Positions 6,748 to 14,092 of a DNA stretch of 38,541 nt are shown here, piece after piece. Source of the DNA: a virus. The notes beneath the pieces are model-generated. The model saw only the letters and a program-made list of their open reading frames with translations, searched no databases and was not told where the DNA came from. The stretch is taken from positions 1 to 38,541 of the IMG/VR virus record IMGVR_UViG_3300031391_000006. The stretch is one strand, 5' to 3'. A program made the translations under genes and the position numbers. Each line of letters starts with the position of its first letter. Position 1 is the stretch's first letter.

Positions 6748-8277
6748 ATGCCCAATCGCCCGCAAAATAAAGTCATCTGGAAGCCCTTGCCGGGGTCACA
6801 GTGTTTGGCATTATCCGCCCCGGTGAACCACATCATGGTTGATGGGACCCGAGGCGGTGGTAAGACGGACGTTCAAATTATGCGGTTCAGGCGGCATGTG
6901 GGGCAGGGATACGGCTCTTTCTGGCGTGGTGTCATCATTGGGCGTTCTTACAAATCACTGGATGACATTGTTGCCCGGACCAAGCGTTGGTTCCCCAAGT
7001 TCAAAGATGGTGCCAAGTTCCTTGCTTCCCAATCATCTTACAAGTGGGTTTGGCCCTCCGGGGAAGAACTGCTTTTGCGTGTGATGGAGAAGCCGGGGGA
7101 TTATGATAAATTTCACGGACAAGAGTTTGCATTTTTGGGTTTTAACGAATTATCGCAGTGGGCAACCTCGGAATGCTATGATTTGATGATGTCCTGCAAC
7201 CGTTCATCATTCATCCCAGAAGAACACAGCCCAGACCCAGAGAACCCTTTGCCAGAGATTCCTTTAATGGTTTTCAGCACCACAAACCCAAGTGGAGCGG
7301 GGCACAACTGGGTTAAGACGCGATTCGTTGACGTGGCACCGGCGGGCAAGGTAGTGCGCAACACCACAAAGGTCTTCAATCCCCGGACACAAATGGAATT
7401 GGATGTCATCAAAACACAGGTCCGGTTGTTCAGTTCTTACAAAGAAAACAGGTATCTTGCCCCCGAATATATTGCAGACCTTGAAAACATCACAGATCCC
7501 AACAAACGCAAAGCTTGGCTTGAAGGGGATTGGGATGTCACAGCGGGTGGGGCAATTGACGACATTTGGGAAAGTGGTGTGCACATTGTTCCAAGGTTCC
7601 CGGTCCCGGCGAATTGGAAGACCCGGCGCTCGTTTGACTGGGGATCTTCTCACCCGTTTTCGGTTGGGTTTTGGGGCATTTCCAATGGTGAGGAAATCGA
7701 GGTTGATGGCAAAACACTTTGTTTTCCAAAAGGGTCACTTATCCGGTTTGGGGAAGTATATGGGGCTGAAGCCCGGAAGAACCCGCATGGGGGTGTTGAT
7801 CTTTACGGGCACAACAAAGGCTTGAAGCTGTCAGCTCGGGACGTGGCAAAGCGTGTCAAAGAGACCTGTGAAAACCTACTTTTGTTGGGTTGGGTGCAAA
7901 ATGTTGTCACACCCGGCCCGGCTGACAATCAGATTTATGATGTAAATGAAGCCGAAAGTGGTTCAATTGCTTCGATCATGCAGGAAGAGGGTATAACGTG
8001 GACCCGGTCGGACAAGAAGAAGGGGAGCCGCAAGAATGGCCTTCAGTTGATGCGGGATATGTTGGAAAACTCAGTTAAGCGGGAAGGGCCGGGGTTGTTT
8101 GTCATGCGAAATTGCAAAGCGTTTATTAACACGGTTCCAGTTTTGCCAAGATCAGAAAAAGACCCAGATGACGTTGAGACCACCGCGATTGATCATGTAT
8201 TCGACGAGGCGAGATATATGGTTTTGGATGCACGGCCGGACTATGTGGAAACCATTGGTGTCCAGTTTGCAACCTAG
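6748..8277 (+). CDS. terL: Terminase large subunit
   Basis: This 509-residue ATPase-nuclease pumps and cuts DNA at the capsid portal. Walker A is G-T-R-G-G-G-K-T at 33-40. Walker B is A-F-L-G-F-N-E with Glu134. The coupling segment V-F-S-T-T-N-P-S-G-A-G-H-N-W is at 175-188. The RNase H-like nuclease domain begins at S-F-D-W-G-S-S (Asp297), and the C-terminal acidic H-V-F-D-E-A-R-Y-M-V near 485 fits the last metal site. Length and motif order are normal for the family. It ends at a strong bidirectional terminator at 8282-8319. Confidence 0.93.
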   Translation: MPNRPQNKVIWKPLPGSQCLALSAPVNHIMVDGTRGGGKTDVQIMRFRRHVGQGYGSFWRGVIIGRSYKSLDDIVARTKRWFPKFKDGAKFLASQSSYKWVWPSGEELLLRVMEKPGDYDKFHGQEFAFLGFNELSQWATSECYDLMMSCNRSSFIPEEHSPDPENPLPEIPLMVFSTTNPSGAGHNWVKTRFVDVAPAGKVVRNTTKVFNPRTQMELDVIKTQVRLFSSYKENRYLAPEYIADLENITDPNKRKAWLEGDWDVTAGGAIDDIWESGVHIVPRFPVPANWKTRRSFDWGSSHPFSVGFWGISNGEEIEVDGKTLCFPKGSLIRFGEVYGAEARKNPHGGVDLYGHNKGLKLSARDVAKRVKETCENLLLLGWVQNVVTPGPADNQIYDVNEAESGSIASIMQEEGITWTRSDKKKGSRKNGLQLMRDMLENSVKREGPGLFVMRNCKAFINTVPVLPRSEKDPDDVETTAIDHVFDEARYMVLDARPDYVETIGVQFAT

Positions 8278-8281
8278 TCAC

Positions 8282-8319
8282 AAAAAAGCCCACACGGAAC
8301 AAACAACCGTGTGGGTTTT
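8282..8319. terminator. Bidirectional terminator between terL and the antisense SEC-C islet
   Basis: A perfect 9-bp stem CCCACACGG/CCGTGTGGG (8289-8297, 8307-8315) is flanked by A6 on the left and T4 on the right. It therefore works as a Rho-independent terminator in both directions, separating rightward terL from the leftward islet. Confidence 0.85.
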
Positions 8320-8334
8320 CTCGCTTCTTTTGAA

Positions 8335-8403
8335 TCATCTAAGGCAGCACTTTTTAAACTTCTTGTCACTTCCGCAAGGGCATTCCGGGCAACGGTGGGT
8401 TCT
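8335..8403 (-). pseudogene. Orphan SEC-C zinc motif, out of frame (decayed C-terminus)
   Basis: On the minus strand one frame reads R-C-P-E-C-P-C-G-S-D-K-K-F-K-K-C-C-L-R and then stops, a near-canonical SEC-C metal-binding motif. It has no start codon: an in-frame TGA lies immediately upstream (8404-8406). The upstream gene (8426-8749) ends in another frame just after a G6 run, and the third frame reads V-A-R-N just before the motif. Two small frame corrections would therefore fuse that gene to this motif. It is either a decayed C-terminal domain or the result of sequence errors. Confidence 0.6.
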
Positions 8404-8425
8404 TCACACTGGCAAATTCCTTGGT

Positions 8426-8749
8426 TCACCTGTCCCCCCAATCATCATTCAGGTATTCCCAATCAAGAAAGTCATGTTCTTCCCGGTCATCTGGGTATTC
8501 AGTCACTTGCATCCAATGAAAGAAGTGTTTTCCATCATCACAGAAGCAAGCCTTGGATCCTTTGTTTACTTGATAAACCTCTTGTTGTTCCCTTGCCCAA
8601 GCTTCATATGTGGCAATGATGTCATCACCCACACAATCCCGGATGTCCCCGCGTGGGTGCAAGTCACCCTCAAGCAGTTCATAAACATCTGAACCGTCGC
8701 CCTGAAGACCCACAAGGGCCTTGAATAGCTGTAAATTAAGGTAGTTCAT
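8426..8749 (-). CDS. Acidic early-islet protein, possibly a truncated SEC-C protein
   Basis: This 107-residue acidic protein begins MNYLNLQLFKALVGLQ and is rich in Asp, Glu and aromatic residues. No enzymatic motif is recognised. Its start overlaps the stop of the upstream SEC-C gene (TAATG). The end is abrupt, at D-W-G-D-R beside a run of six G, with an orphan SEC-C motif 20-90 nt further on in other frames, so the annotated product may be C-terminally shortened. It is antisense to the surrounding late genes and belongs to the islet driven from the box at 9315-9341. Confidence 0.6.
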   Translation of the reverse strand: MNYLNLQLFKALVGLQGDGSDVYELLEGDLHPRGDIRDCVGDDIIATYEAWAREQQEVYQVNKGSKACFCDDGKHFFHWMQVTEYPDDREEHDFLDWEYLNDDWGDR

Positions 8750-9075
8750 TATTGGACTTCAAAGGGGGTGAAATCTTTGAATGTGGCATTGTCCAGCAAC
8801 TTCAGGACCGCCAACAACTGATTGTGTTGTTCTGCAAGCTTCCGTGCGTGTTGGAAGTCCCCATTCAAGTTGGTAATGTGGAAGTCCCGGTCCGCCCGTG
8901 CAAAGCGCAAGCAGATGTTTTTAGGGGTTTGGTCAATACAGCACTTTTTGAACTTCTTGCCGGACTCACAGGGGCACGGGGCATTGCGTCCGGTCTTGCT
9001 CATATCAATGCCTTTGTGGGCACAGACAACGGCAATGTGTTTGTTGGGGTTGAATGGTGTTTTATTTGGGTCCAT
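8749..9075 (-). CDS. SEC-C motif protein
   Basis: This 108-residue protein begins MDPNKTPFNPNKH. Residues 29-47 are a canonical SEC-C motif: G-R-N-A-P-C-P-C then G-K-K-F-K-K-C-C, with C34, C36, C45 and C46 binding zinc. In SecA this motif contacts SecB or ribosomes. In standalone phage and bacterial proteins its role is unknown, and it is often appended to other domains. The C-terminal 60 residues are helical with no known fold. A start at the internal Met25 just before the motif is possible. The gene is in a three-gene leftward islet inside the late region. Confidence 0.75.
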   Translation of the reverse strand: MDPNKTPFNPNKHIAVVCAHKGIDMSKTGRNAPCPCESGKKFKKCCIDQTPKNICLRFARADRDFHITNLNGDFQHARKLAEQHNQLLAVLKLLDNATFKDFTPFEVQ

Positions 9076-9078
9076 AAT

Positions 9079-9237
9079 TTATGATTTCTTGGGGGTGCGT
9101 TTGTCTAATGTTTTGCCAAGCTTGCGCAATGCCCGTTGGAATTTCCACTCCGGCAAGTTATACACAATGTAAGCGGCAAGGAATGCAGACCCATAAAACA
9201 AGGCGGCACAGAGGGTGATTGATTCGGATAAGCTCAT
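9079..9237 (-). CDS. 52-residue single-pass membrane protein of the antisense islet
   Basis: A minus-strand frame starts at the ATG at 9237 (MSLSESITLCAALFYG and so on) and stops at 9081-9079, 3 nt before the SEC-C gene start. Residues 7-28 form one hydrophobic segment, followed by a basic tail (K-L-G-K-T-L-D-K-R-T-P-K-K). This suggests an N-out/C-in inner-membrane peptide. It exactly fills the space between the promoter region and the SEC-C gene, supporting translation. Function is unknown; superinfection exclusion or a holin-like role are unsupported options. Confidence 0.65.
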   Translation of the reverse strand: MSLSESITLCAALFYGSAFLAAYIVYNLPEWKFQRALRKLGKTLDKRTPKKS

Positions 9238-9314
9238 TTTGATTTTATGTAATGGGTGAATATTTTGACGGTGTCATCTATTTTAGGTGTGATTTTGTTT
9301 TTCATTTAACAAAC

Positions 9315-9341
9315 AAAAAACGTTTTTCATTTACCCGTCAA
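9315..9341 (-). promoter_or_regulatory. Early promoter/operator box heading the SEC-C islet
   Basis: Minus strand: TTGACG, GGTAAAT, then GAAAAACGTTTTTT, almost identical to the boxes at 13234 and 35996. It lies about 98 nt upstream of the first islet gene (9237), farther than in other copies. It also sits 54 nt upstream of the plus-strand portal gene, so a bound regulator could affect late transcription too. Confidence 0.65.
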
Positions 9342-9394
9342 GCCCCAAAAACAAGAAACTTGCATTTCCCGCCAAAAACTCTGATTTTGCCTTT

Positions 9395-10846
9395 ATGCCA
9401 AAAGTTGACCATAAACGCAAAGAAGTTTCAGACAACCAAAAGAGTTGGAAACTGATTTCTGACTGTGTTGCCGGGGAAGAAACCATCAAGAAGGCAAAGG
9501 AACTCTATTTGCCAAACCCCACAGCGGAACTTGACAGCGAGTATAGCAAGAAGCGGTTCAAAGCATATGTGCAACGGGCGGTCTTCTACAATGTGACCGG
9601 ACGGACCCTTGACGGTCTTGTTGGTCAAGTCTTTAGCAAGGACTCAGAATCAGACTTGCCCGGTGATGTTGAACGATATGAAGCAGACATTGACGGTGCT
9701 GGGACACCCCTTGAACAGCAAGCCAAGGCAACGTTAAAGGCAACAGTTGGCAAAGGTCACTGCGGGCTTTTGTCTGACTTCCCGGCAACTGGGGATGCAA
9801 CCACCAAGGAAGACATTGAAACTTTACGAATCCGCCCGCGTGTGATTCTCATTCAACCGGAACAAATCATCAATTGGCGTGTGACTGCGGTTGGTGGTGA
9901 AACCCTGCTTTCCTTGGTTGTGATTGAAGAATCCACTATTGTTGAAGATGACGGTTTTGAATTTAAGAAAGAACCCCGTTGGCGGGAAATACGCTTGATG
10001 CCAGTGAATGAGGAAAACACCCAATTTGCGGCGGTGGTGACACTGTGGAAAAAGCTTGAAAAACCCATTGATGGGGAAGACTTCGCAATTGTTGAAGGTT
10101 TCCCGGTTGTCCTTCAGGACCACAGGGGGCAACCCCTTGACAGAATCCCATTTGAATTTGTGGGGGCTGTGAACAATGAACCATGTATTGACAAAGCCCC
10201 TTTGCTTGACCTTGCCAACCTGAATGTGGCACATTATCGCAATTCAGCGGATTATGAAGAAGGGGTCTTTATTACCGGACAGGACACATTGGTTTTGACC
10301 GGGCTTCAACAAGAATGGGTGGACAAAAACTTCAAAGATGGGGTCAAGCTTGGGTCCCGGTCTGCAATCCCATTGCCCAAGGACGCGGATGCCAAGTTGC
10401 TTCACACAGAAGCCAACGGGATTGCAGCGGAAGCAATGAAGCACAAAGAAGAACAAATGAAGGCATTGGGTGCCAAGCTGATTGAACCAATGGCAACCAA
10501 GGGGACAGCAACAGAAGCATTGATTGAAGAATCAAGTGAATCTTCTGTCTTGTCCAGTGCTGCAAAGAATGTATCCGCTGCATACCGCAAAGCCCTTTTC
10601 CATGCTTCCCGGTTCGTTGCAGACGTGGACCCCAAAACCATCATCTTTGAATTAAATTCAGATTTTGCGGCGGCAATGGCAAGCCCACAGGAACGCGCAC
10701 AAATCGTTGCAGAGTGGCAAGGTGGTCTTATCACCTTTGATGAAGCCCGGACACAGTTACGCAAAGCGGGTGTTGCCACAGAAGATGACAAAACCGCCAA
10801 ATCCAAGATGGAAGACAACATCATCCCGGTTGAACCTGTTATCTAA
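9395..10846 (+). CDS. Portal protein, DUF4055 type
   Basis: This 483-residue protein begins MPKVDHKRKEVSDNQ. The family pattern is visible throughout: N-terminal W-K-L-I-S-D-C-V-A-G, Y-V-Q-R-A-V-F-Y-N-V-T-G-R-T-L-D-G-L-V-G near 65-86, a central I-Q-P-E-Q-I-I-N-W-R at about 152-161, and the R-I-P-F-E-F-V-G segment followed by P-L-L-D-L-A-N-L-N-V-A-H-Y. The C-terminal helical crown includes acidic clusters. Twelve copies would form the DNA-entry vertex. It is separated from terL by the antisense islet. The stop overlaps the MuF start (TAATG). Confidence 0.88.
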   Translation: MPKVDHKRKEVSDNQKSWKLISDCVAGEETIKKAKELYLPNPTAELDSEYSKKRFKAYVQRAVFYNVTGRTLDGLVGQVFSKDSESDLPGDVERYEADIDGAGTPLEQQAKATLKATVGKGHCGLLSDFPATGDATTKEDIETLRIRPRVILIQPEQIINWRVTAVGGETLLSLVVIEESTIVEDDGFEFKKEPRWREIRLMPVNEENTQFAAVVTLWKKLEKPIDGEDFAIVEGFPVVLQDHRGQPLDRIPFEFVGAVNNEPCIDKAPLLDLANLNVAHYRNSADYEEGVFITGQDTLVLTGLQQEWVDKNFKDGVKLGSRSAIPLPKDADAKLLHTEANGIAAEAMKHKEEQMKALGAKLIEPMATKGTATEALIEESSESSVLSSAAKNVSAAYRKALFHASRFVADVDPKTIIFELNSDFAAAMASPQERAQIVAEWQGGLITFDEARTQLRKAGVATEDDKTAKSKMEDNIIPVEPVI

Positions 10847-12774
10847 TGCCAATCAACAAAGCACTTCTTGATTTAGCAATCCGGCGGCAAGTCACACTTG
10901 AACAATTGAAGTCCGGGCAAGTCCGGGACTTCAACAAGGTGTTTGCGGACATTTCCGCAACTGTCCGGTCTGAACTTGCCAAGGTGGGGGAACTGACAGA
11001 CCTGAACAAACAAACAGTCAACCGCTTGTTGGGGACATACAAAACACGGGTTCACAATATTTACACAAAGCAAATCCAGCTTTTCACACCACAGCTTGAG
11101 CAGGTTGCCGGGGTATATGCTTCGATGGAAGGCATTGACATTGCTTCAAGCCTTACAGGTGGGGTCAAGGTAGCCTCAGCAACCCCCAAGCAAGCGTTCA
11201 GGTTGGCAACAACACAAGCAATGTCACATTCCGGGGAAACCATGAATGATTTCATTGGCAAGCTTGCAGACGGGGAAACAAGCCGGGTGGCCAACACTGT
11301 CCGGCAAGGGTTCTTCCAAGGGCGGACCAACCAACAAATTGTGAAGTCTATTATTGGGACCAAGGCGAACAGATACAAAGATGGGATTCTTGAAGTGTCC
11401 CGGCGGAATGCAAAAGCAGTGATTCAAACATCTGTCCAACACGTTGCCAGTGTGGGCAGAATGGCAACTTGGAAAGCCAACAAGGACATTGTTGAAAAAT
11501 ATCAATGGGTTTCAACGTTGGATTCCAAGACATCAAACATATGTAAAGGGCTTGATGGGGAACAATACGTCATTGATGCGGGCCCAGTGCCCCCAATCCA
11601 TGTGAATTGCAGGTCAACCACCATTGCGGTAATGAACCCCAAGTTTGATTTCCTTTCTGAAGGGCGGACCCGCTCAACTGAGTTTGGCCCGGTTGATGCA
11701 AAGAAAAGCTATTATGATTGGTTAAAAGACCAAGACGCGGGATTTCAAGACAAGGCACTTGGCAAATCGCGGGCTGGACTGTTCAGGAATGGCGGTCTGT
11801 CCCCCAAGCAGTTTAAAGACCTGAGCTTAGACAAGAACTTCAACCCCCTTTCCTTGGATGAAATGAAGTTGCAAGAACCGGAAGCATTCAAGAAAGCCTT
11901 TGGTGGGGGTGCCCCTGCCCCTGTGGTCAAGGCTCCGGCGGTCAAGGTGACAACGCCACAACAGACAAAACAGGATGTATTGGCATTGCGTGAAAAATAT
12001 GATGGCTTGCGGATTGCCAACGAAGCAGAACAAGAAGCGAACATGGTGACGTTGAATTCCTTAAAAACAGAACAAGAACAATTGGACTTTCTGGACGGTG
12101 ACTTCAAAGCCACACGCCACAGGGGTTATGAATTAGATGGTGAAATGAGGAAAGAAGCACATGAAGCGTTGTTCCTGCCAAAAGAATTGCACACACCGCA
12201 CAATAAAGTTGTTACAAACTTAGGCACATATTCAGGAAAGTTTGGAAGTGACAACGTTGTTGCGGCAGAATTTGTTGGGAAAATGGTGGTCCCAAAACTT
12301 GTGCCCACTGTTTCAATAAACAAGCTGAACAAGCGTTCAGATTATAACTGGCTTACAAAAACGGCAAATGTCAGAAGTGACGCGGGGACAAGCGTCCACA
12401 TCCATGAAATAATCCATGACATTGAAATTAAACACCCGGACATTTCAGCAAGGGTGAAAGAGTTTAGGGAAAACAGAATGCCGGGGGATGTGGCACAAAA
12501 GCTTTCTAAGATCACAGGCAACACAGATTTTGATGCAAATGAATGGGCATATGAAGACCATTGGAAAGAAAAAGGTTGGAGCCAATACGCGGGCAAAGAG
12601 TATGACCTTGACCGAACAAAATATAGAGGTAAAAGGCGGTTTTCTGTTGAAAACCGAAGGGCAACGGAAGTTTTGACAATGGGAACTGAGCGTCTTTTCA
12701 ATGACCCAATTGGGTTTGCACAGATGGACCCGGAAGGGTTTGAATTTATCCTTTCAATCCTCCGGGGGTTTTAG
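10846..12774 (+). CDS. MuF head-morphogenesis protein with C-terminal zincin-like domain
   Basis: The protein has 642 residues, about twice the length of a plain MuF protein. Residues 1-265 hold the phage head-morphogenesis domain, with T-S-V-Q-H-V-A-S-V-G-R and the closing I-H-V-N-C-R-S-T-T-I motif near 251-260. A Pro/Ala/Gly linker follows at about 350-375. The C-terminal region carries H-E-I-I-H at 520-524, the HExxH zinc-peptidase signature, with further conserved-looking acid and aromatic positions (N-R-R-A-T-E-V-L-T near 605). MuF proteins with variable C-terminal enzymatic domains are known and may be delivered with DNA. That role is inferred here. The stop overlaps the convergent gene's stop. 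Confidence 0.85.
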   Translation: MPINKALLDLAIRRQVTLEQLKSGQVRDFNKVFADISATVRSELAKVGELTDLNKQTVNRLLGTYKTRVHNIYTKQIQLFTPQLEQVAGVYASMEGIDIASSLTGGVKVASATPKQAFRLATTQAMSHSGETMNDFIGKLADGETSRVANTVRQGFFQGRTNQQIVKSIIGTKANRYKDGILEVSRRNAKAVIQTSVQHVASVGRMATWKANKDIVEKYQWVSTLDSKTSNICKGLDGEQYVIDAGPVPPIHVNCRSTTIAVMNPKFDFLSEGRTRSTEFGPVDAKKSYYDWLKDQDAGFQDKALGKSRAGLFRNGGLSPKQFKDLSLDKNFNPLSLDEMKLQEPEAFKKAFGGGAPAPVVKAPAVKVTTPQQTKQDVLALREKYDGLRIANEAEQEANMVTLNSLKTEQEQLDFLDGDFKATRHRGYELDGEMRKEAHEALFLPKELHTPHNKVVTNLGTYSGKFGSDNVVAAEFVGKMVVPKLVPTVSINKLNKRSDYNWLTKTANVRSDAGTSVHIHEIIHDIEIKHPDISARVKEFRENRMPGDVAQKLSKITGNTDFDANEWAYEDHWKEKGWSQYAGKEYDLDRTKYRGKRRFSVENRRATEVLTMGTERLFNDPIGFAQMDPEGFEFILSILRGF

Positions 12775-13013
12775 TGGACCAAAAAAGAAGCCGGGTCTTC
12801 ATAACCCACAGGTTCCGGGGTTATCATTTCCCCGCCCAATGAACCACAAACAGCTTGCACAAAATGCCAAGCGGTGGGGTAGCCCCCTTCTTGGTGTTTT
12901 GAAGCAGCGGTTTCAACTTCAGCCCGGTCAAAGTCATCCATTTGAAAAACCCCATTTGCATGGGCAATGGTGGCAGTTTGACCAACAACATTTTTATATT
13001 TGAAAATTATCAT
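12771..13013 (-). CDS. Antisense islet protein 2, function unknown
   Basis: This 80-residue protein begins MIIFKYKNVVGQTATI. The N-terminal half looks strand-rich, and residues 25-65 contain F-D-R-A-E-V-E-T-A-A-S-K-H-Q-E-G-G-Y. No motif is recognised and there is no membrane segment. Its start overlaps the upstream stop (ATGA), and its stop overlaps the MuF stop on the other strand. It is the second gene of a two-gene leftward islet under an early-type box. Confidence 0.6.
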   Translation of the reverse strand: MIIFKYKNVVGQTATIAHANGVFQMDDFDRAEVETAASKHQEGGYPTAWHFVQAVCGSLGGEMITPEPVGYEDPASFLVH

Positions 13014-13225
13014 GGTGAAAGTGTGAACGAAAACCCCAATTGGGTCAATTCATTCAAAAGCAGTGTGTCCACAGCAAAGGGACCACCGGGGTTGAAGACT
13101 GTTTTGTTGCGGCGGAACGTTGAAAAACCCTTCCGGTGCAAATAGTCCATTTCCGCCCCAGTTGCACCAACAAGCAAAATGATGTCAGAACCAACCTTTG
13201 TGAATCTAAAGAATTTATTCCCCAT
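13010..13225 (-). CDS. Antisense islet protein 1, function unknown
   Basis: This 71-residue protein begins MGNKFFRFTKVGSD and contains a hydrophobic strand I-I-L-L-V-G-A-T-G-A-E near 15-25 and a central basic segment. No family is recognised. The start codon sits 8 nt downstream of the perfect palindrome at 13234-13247 and 29 nt after TTGACA, the same spacing as in the clamp-like gene at 35987. This strongly suggests shared early expression. It lies between the MuF and scaffold genes, antisense to both. Confidence 0.6.
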   Translation of the reverse strand: MGNKFFRFTKVGSDIILLVGATGAEMDYLHRKGFSTFRRNKTVFNPGGPFAVDTLLLNELTQLGFSFTLSP

Positions 13226-13233
13226 AACTGAAT

Positions 13234-13260
13234 GAAAAACGTTTTTCGTTTAGCTGTCAA
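13234..13260 (-). promoter_or_regulatory. Early promoter/operator box heading the second antisense islet
   Basis: Minus strand: TTGACA, GCTAAAC, then the perfect palindrome GAAAAACGTTTTTC. A second, looser A/T palindrome (AATAAAAACCGTTTTATT, about 13281-13298) lies 20 nt away toward the rightward scaffold gene, so this gap may regulate both strands. Confidence 0.7.
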
Positions 13261-13342
13261 TATCTTTCTTGCAAAAACTGAATAAAAACCGTTTTATTGA
13301 TGTCTAACCGGGGGCGGTGCCTCCACAACCAAAATAAAAATA

Positions 13343-14053
13343 ATGAAATACATCCTCACAGAAGAAGAATTTAACGTACTCAGTGACGAAACAAAAGCAG
13401 AATACACCCTTGCAGACGGGACCGCAACTTTGACCCTTGAAGGGCATGAAGAAGCGTTTGTCCCAAAAGGCAAATGGGCAGAATCAGAAAAGCATTTGAA
13501 GAATGCAGAAGCCAAAACGCTTGAAGTTGAAAAGCGGGAAGCAAAACTTTTGACAGACCTTGAAGCAAACAAGGGCAATGCAAAGAAAATGCAGGAACTT
13601 CGGGAATCCCATGAAACGGAAGTTGCCCGGATTCAAAAGGAAAGTGAGGAACAGGTCCAAGCGTTCAAGGTGGAATCCCATAAGTCTTTGCTTGATGCGG
13701 AAGCAACCAAGTTTGCCAATGAACACTTCACAGTGCCAGGCATTATGAAGGACACAATTTTGAAACGCATGACCGTTGAAGAGGTTGGCGGGAAGGCGGT
13801 CATTCGCGCATTGGACACGGATGGTAAACAGTCCGCAAAGTCCGTTACTGAAATGCAAAAAGAAATCCTTGAAAATAAGGATTATTCCAGCATCATCAAA
13901 GCATCTAAAGGAAAGGGTGGCGGTGCCAACCCCGATCTTGATGGTAAGGGTGGCGGTGCCACAAAACAAGTTACACGGTCCGAATTTGATGCATTGTCAC
14001 AAACTGAACGGTCAACATTTTCTGTTGCCGGGGGTGAAGTGGTTGATGATTAA
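13343..14053 (+). CDS. Capsid scaffolding protein
   Basis: This 236-residue protein begins MKYILTEEEFNVLSDETKAE. A long charged coiled-coil-like stretch (about 45-115, rich in Glu, Lys and Ala) sits between short globular ends. This composition and the position directly before the coat gene are typical of internal scaffolds, which assemble with the coat and leave the procapsid. The C-terminus is Gly-rich (K-G-K-G-G-G-A-N-P and a second G-K-G-G-G-A), then T-R-S-E-F-D-A-L. The N-terminal L-T-E-E-E-F and C-terminal V-T-R-S-E-F-D-A-L-S segments resemble each other. No protease domain is visible. Confidence 0.75.
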   Translation: MKYILTEEEFNVLSDETKAEYTLADGTATLTLEGHEEAFVPKGKWAESEKHLKNAEAKTLEVEKREAKLLTDLEANKGNAKKMQELRESHETEVARIQKESEEQVQAFKVESHKSLLDAEATKFANEHFTVPGIMKDTILKRMTVEEVGGKAVIRALDTDGKQSAKSVTEMQKEILENKDYSSIIKASKGKGGGANPDLDGKGGGATKQVTRSEFDALSQTERSTFSVAGGEVVDD

Positions 14054-14092
14054 ACCGGGTTATCCTTTTAAAACCAAATAAATTATATCATT

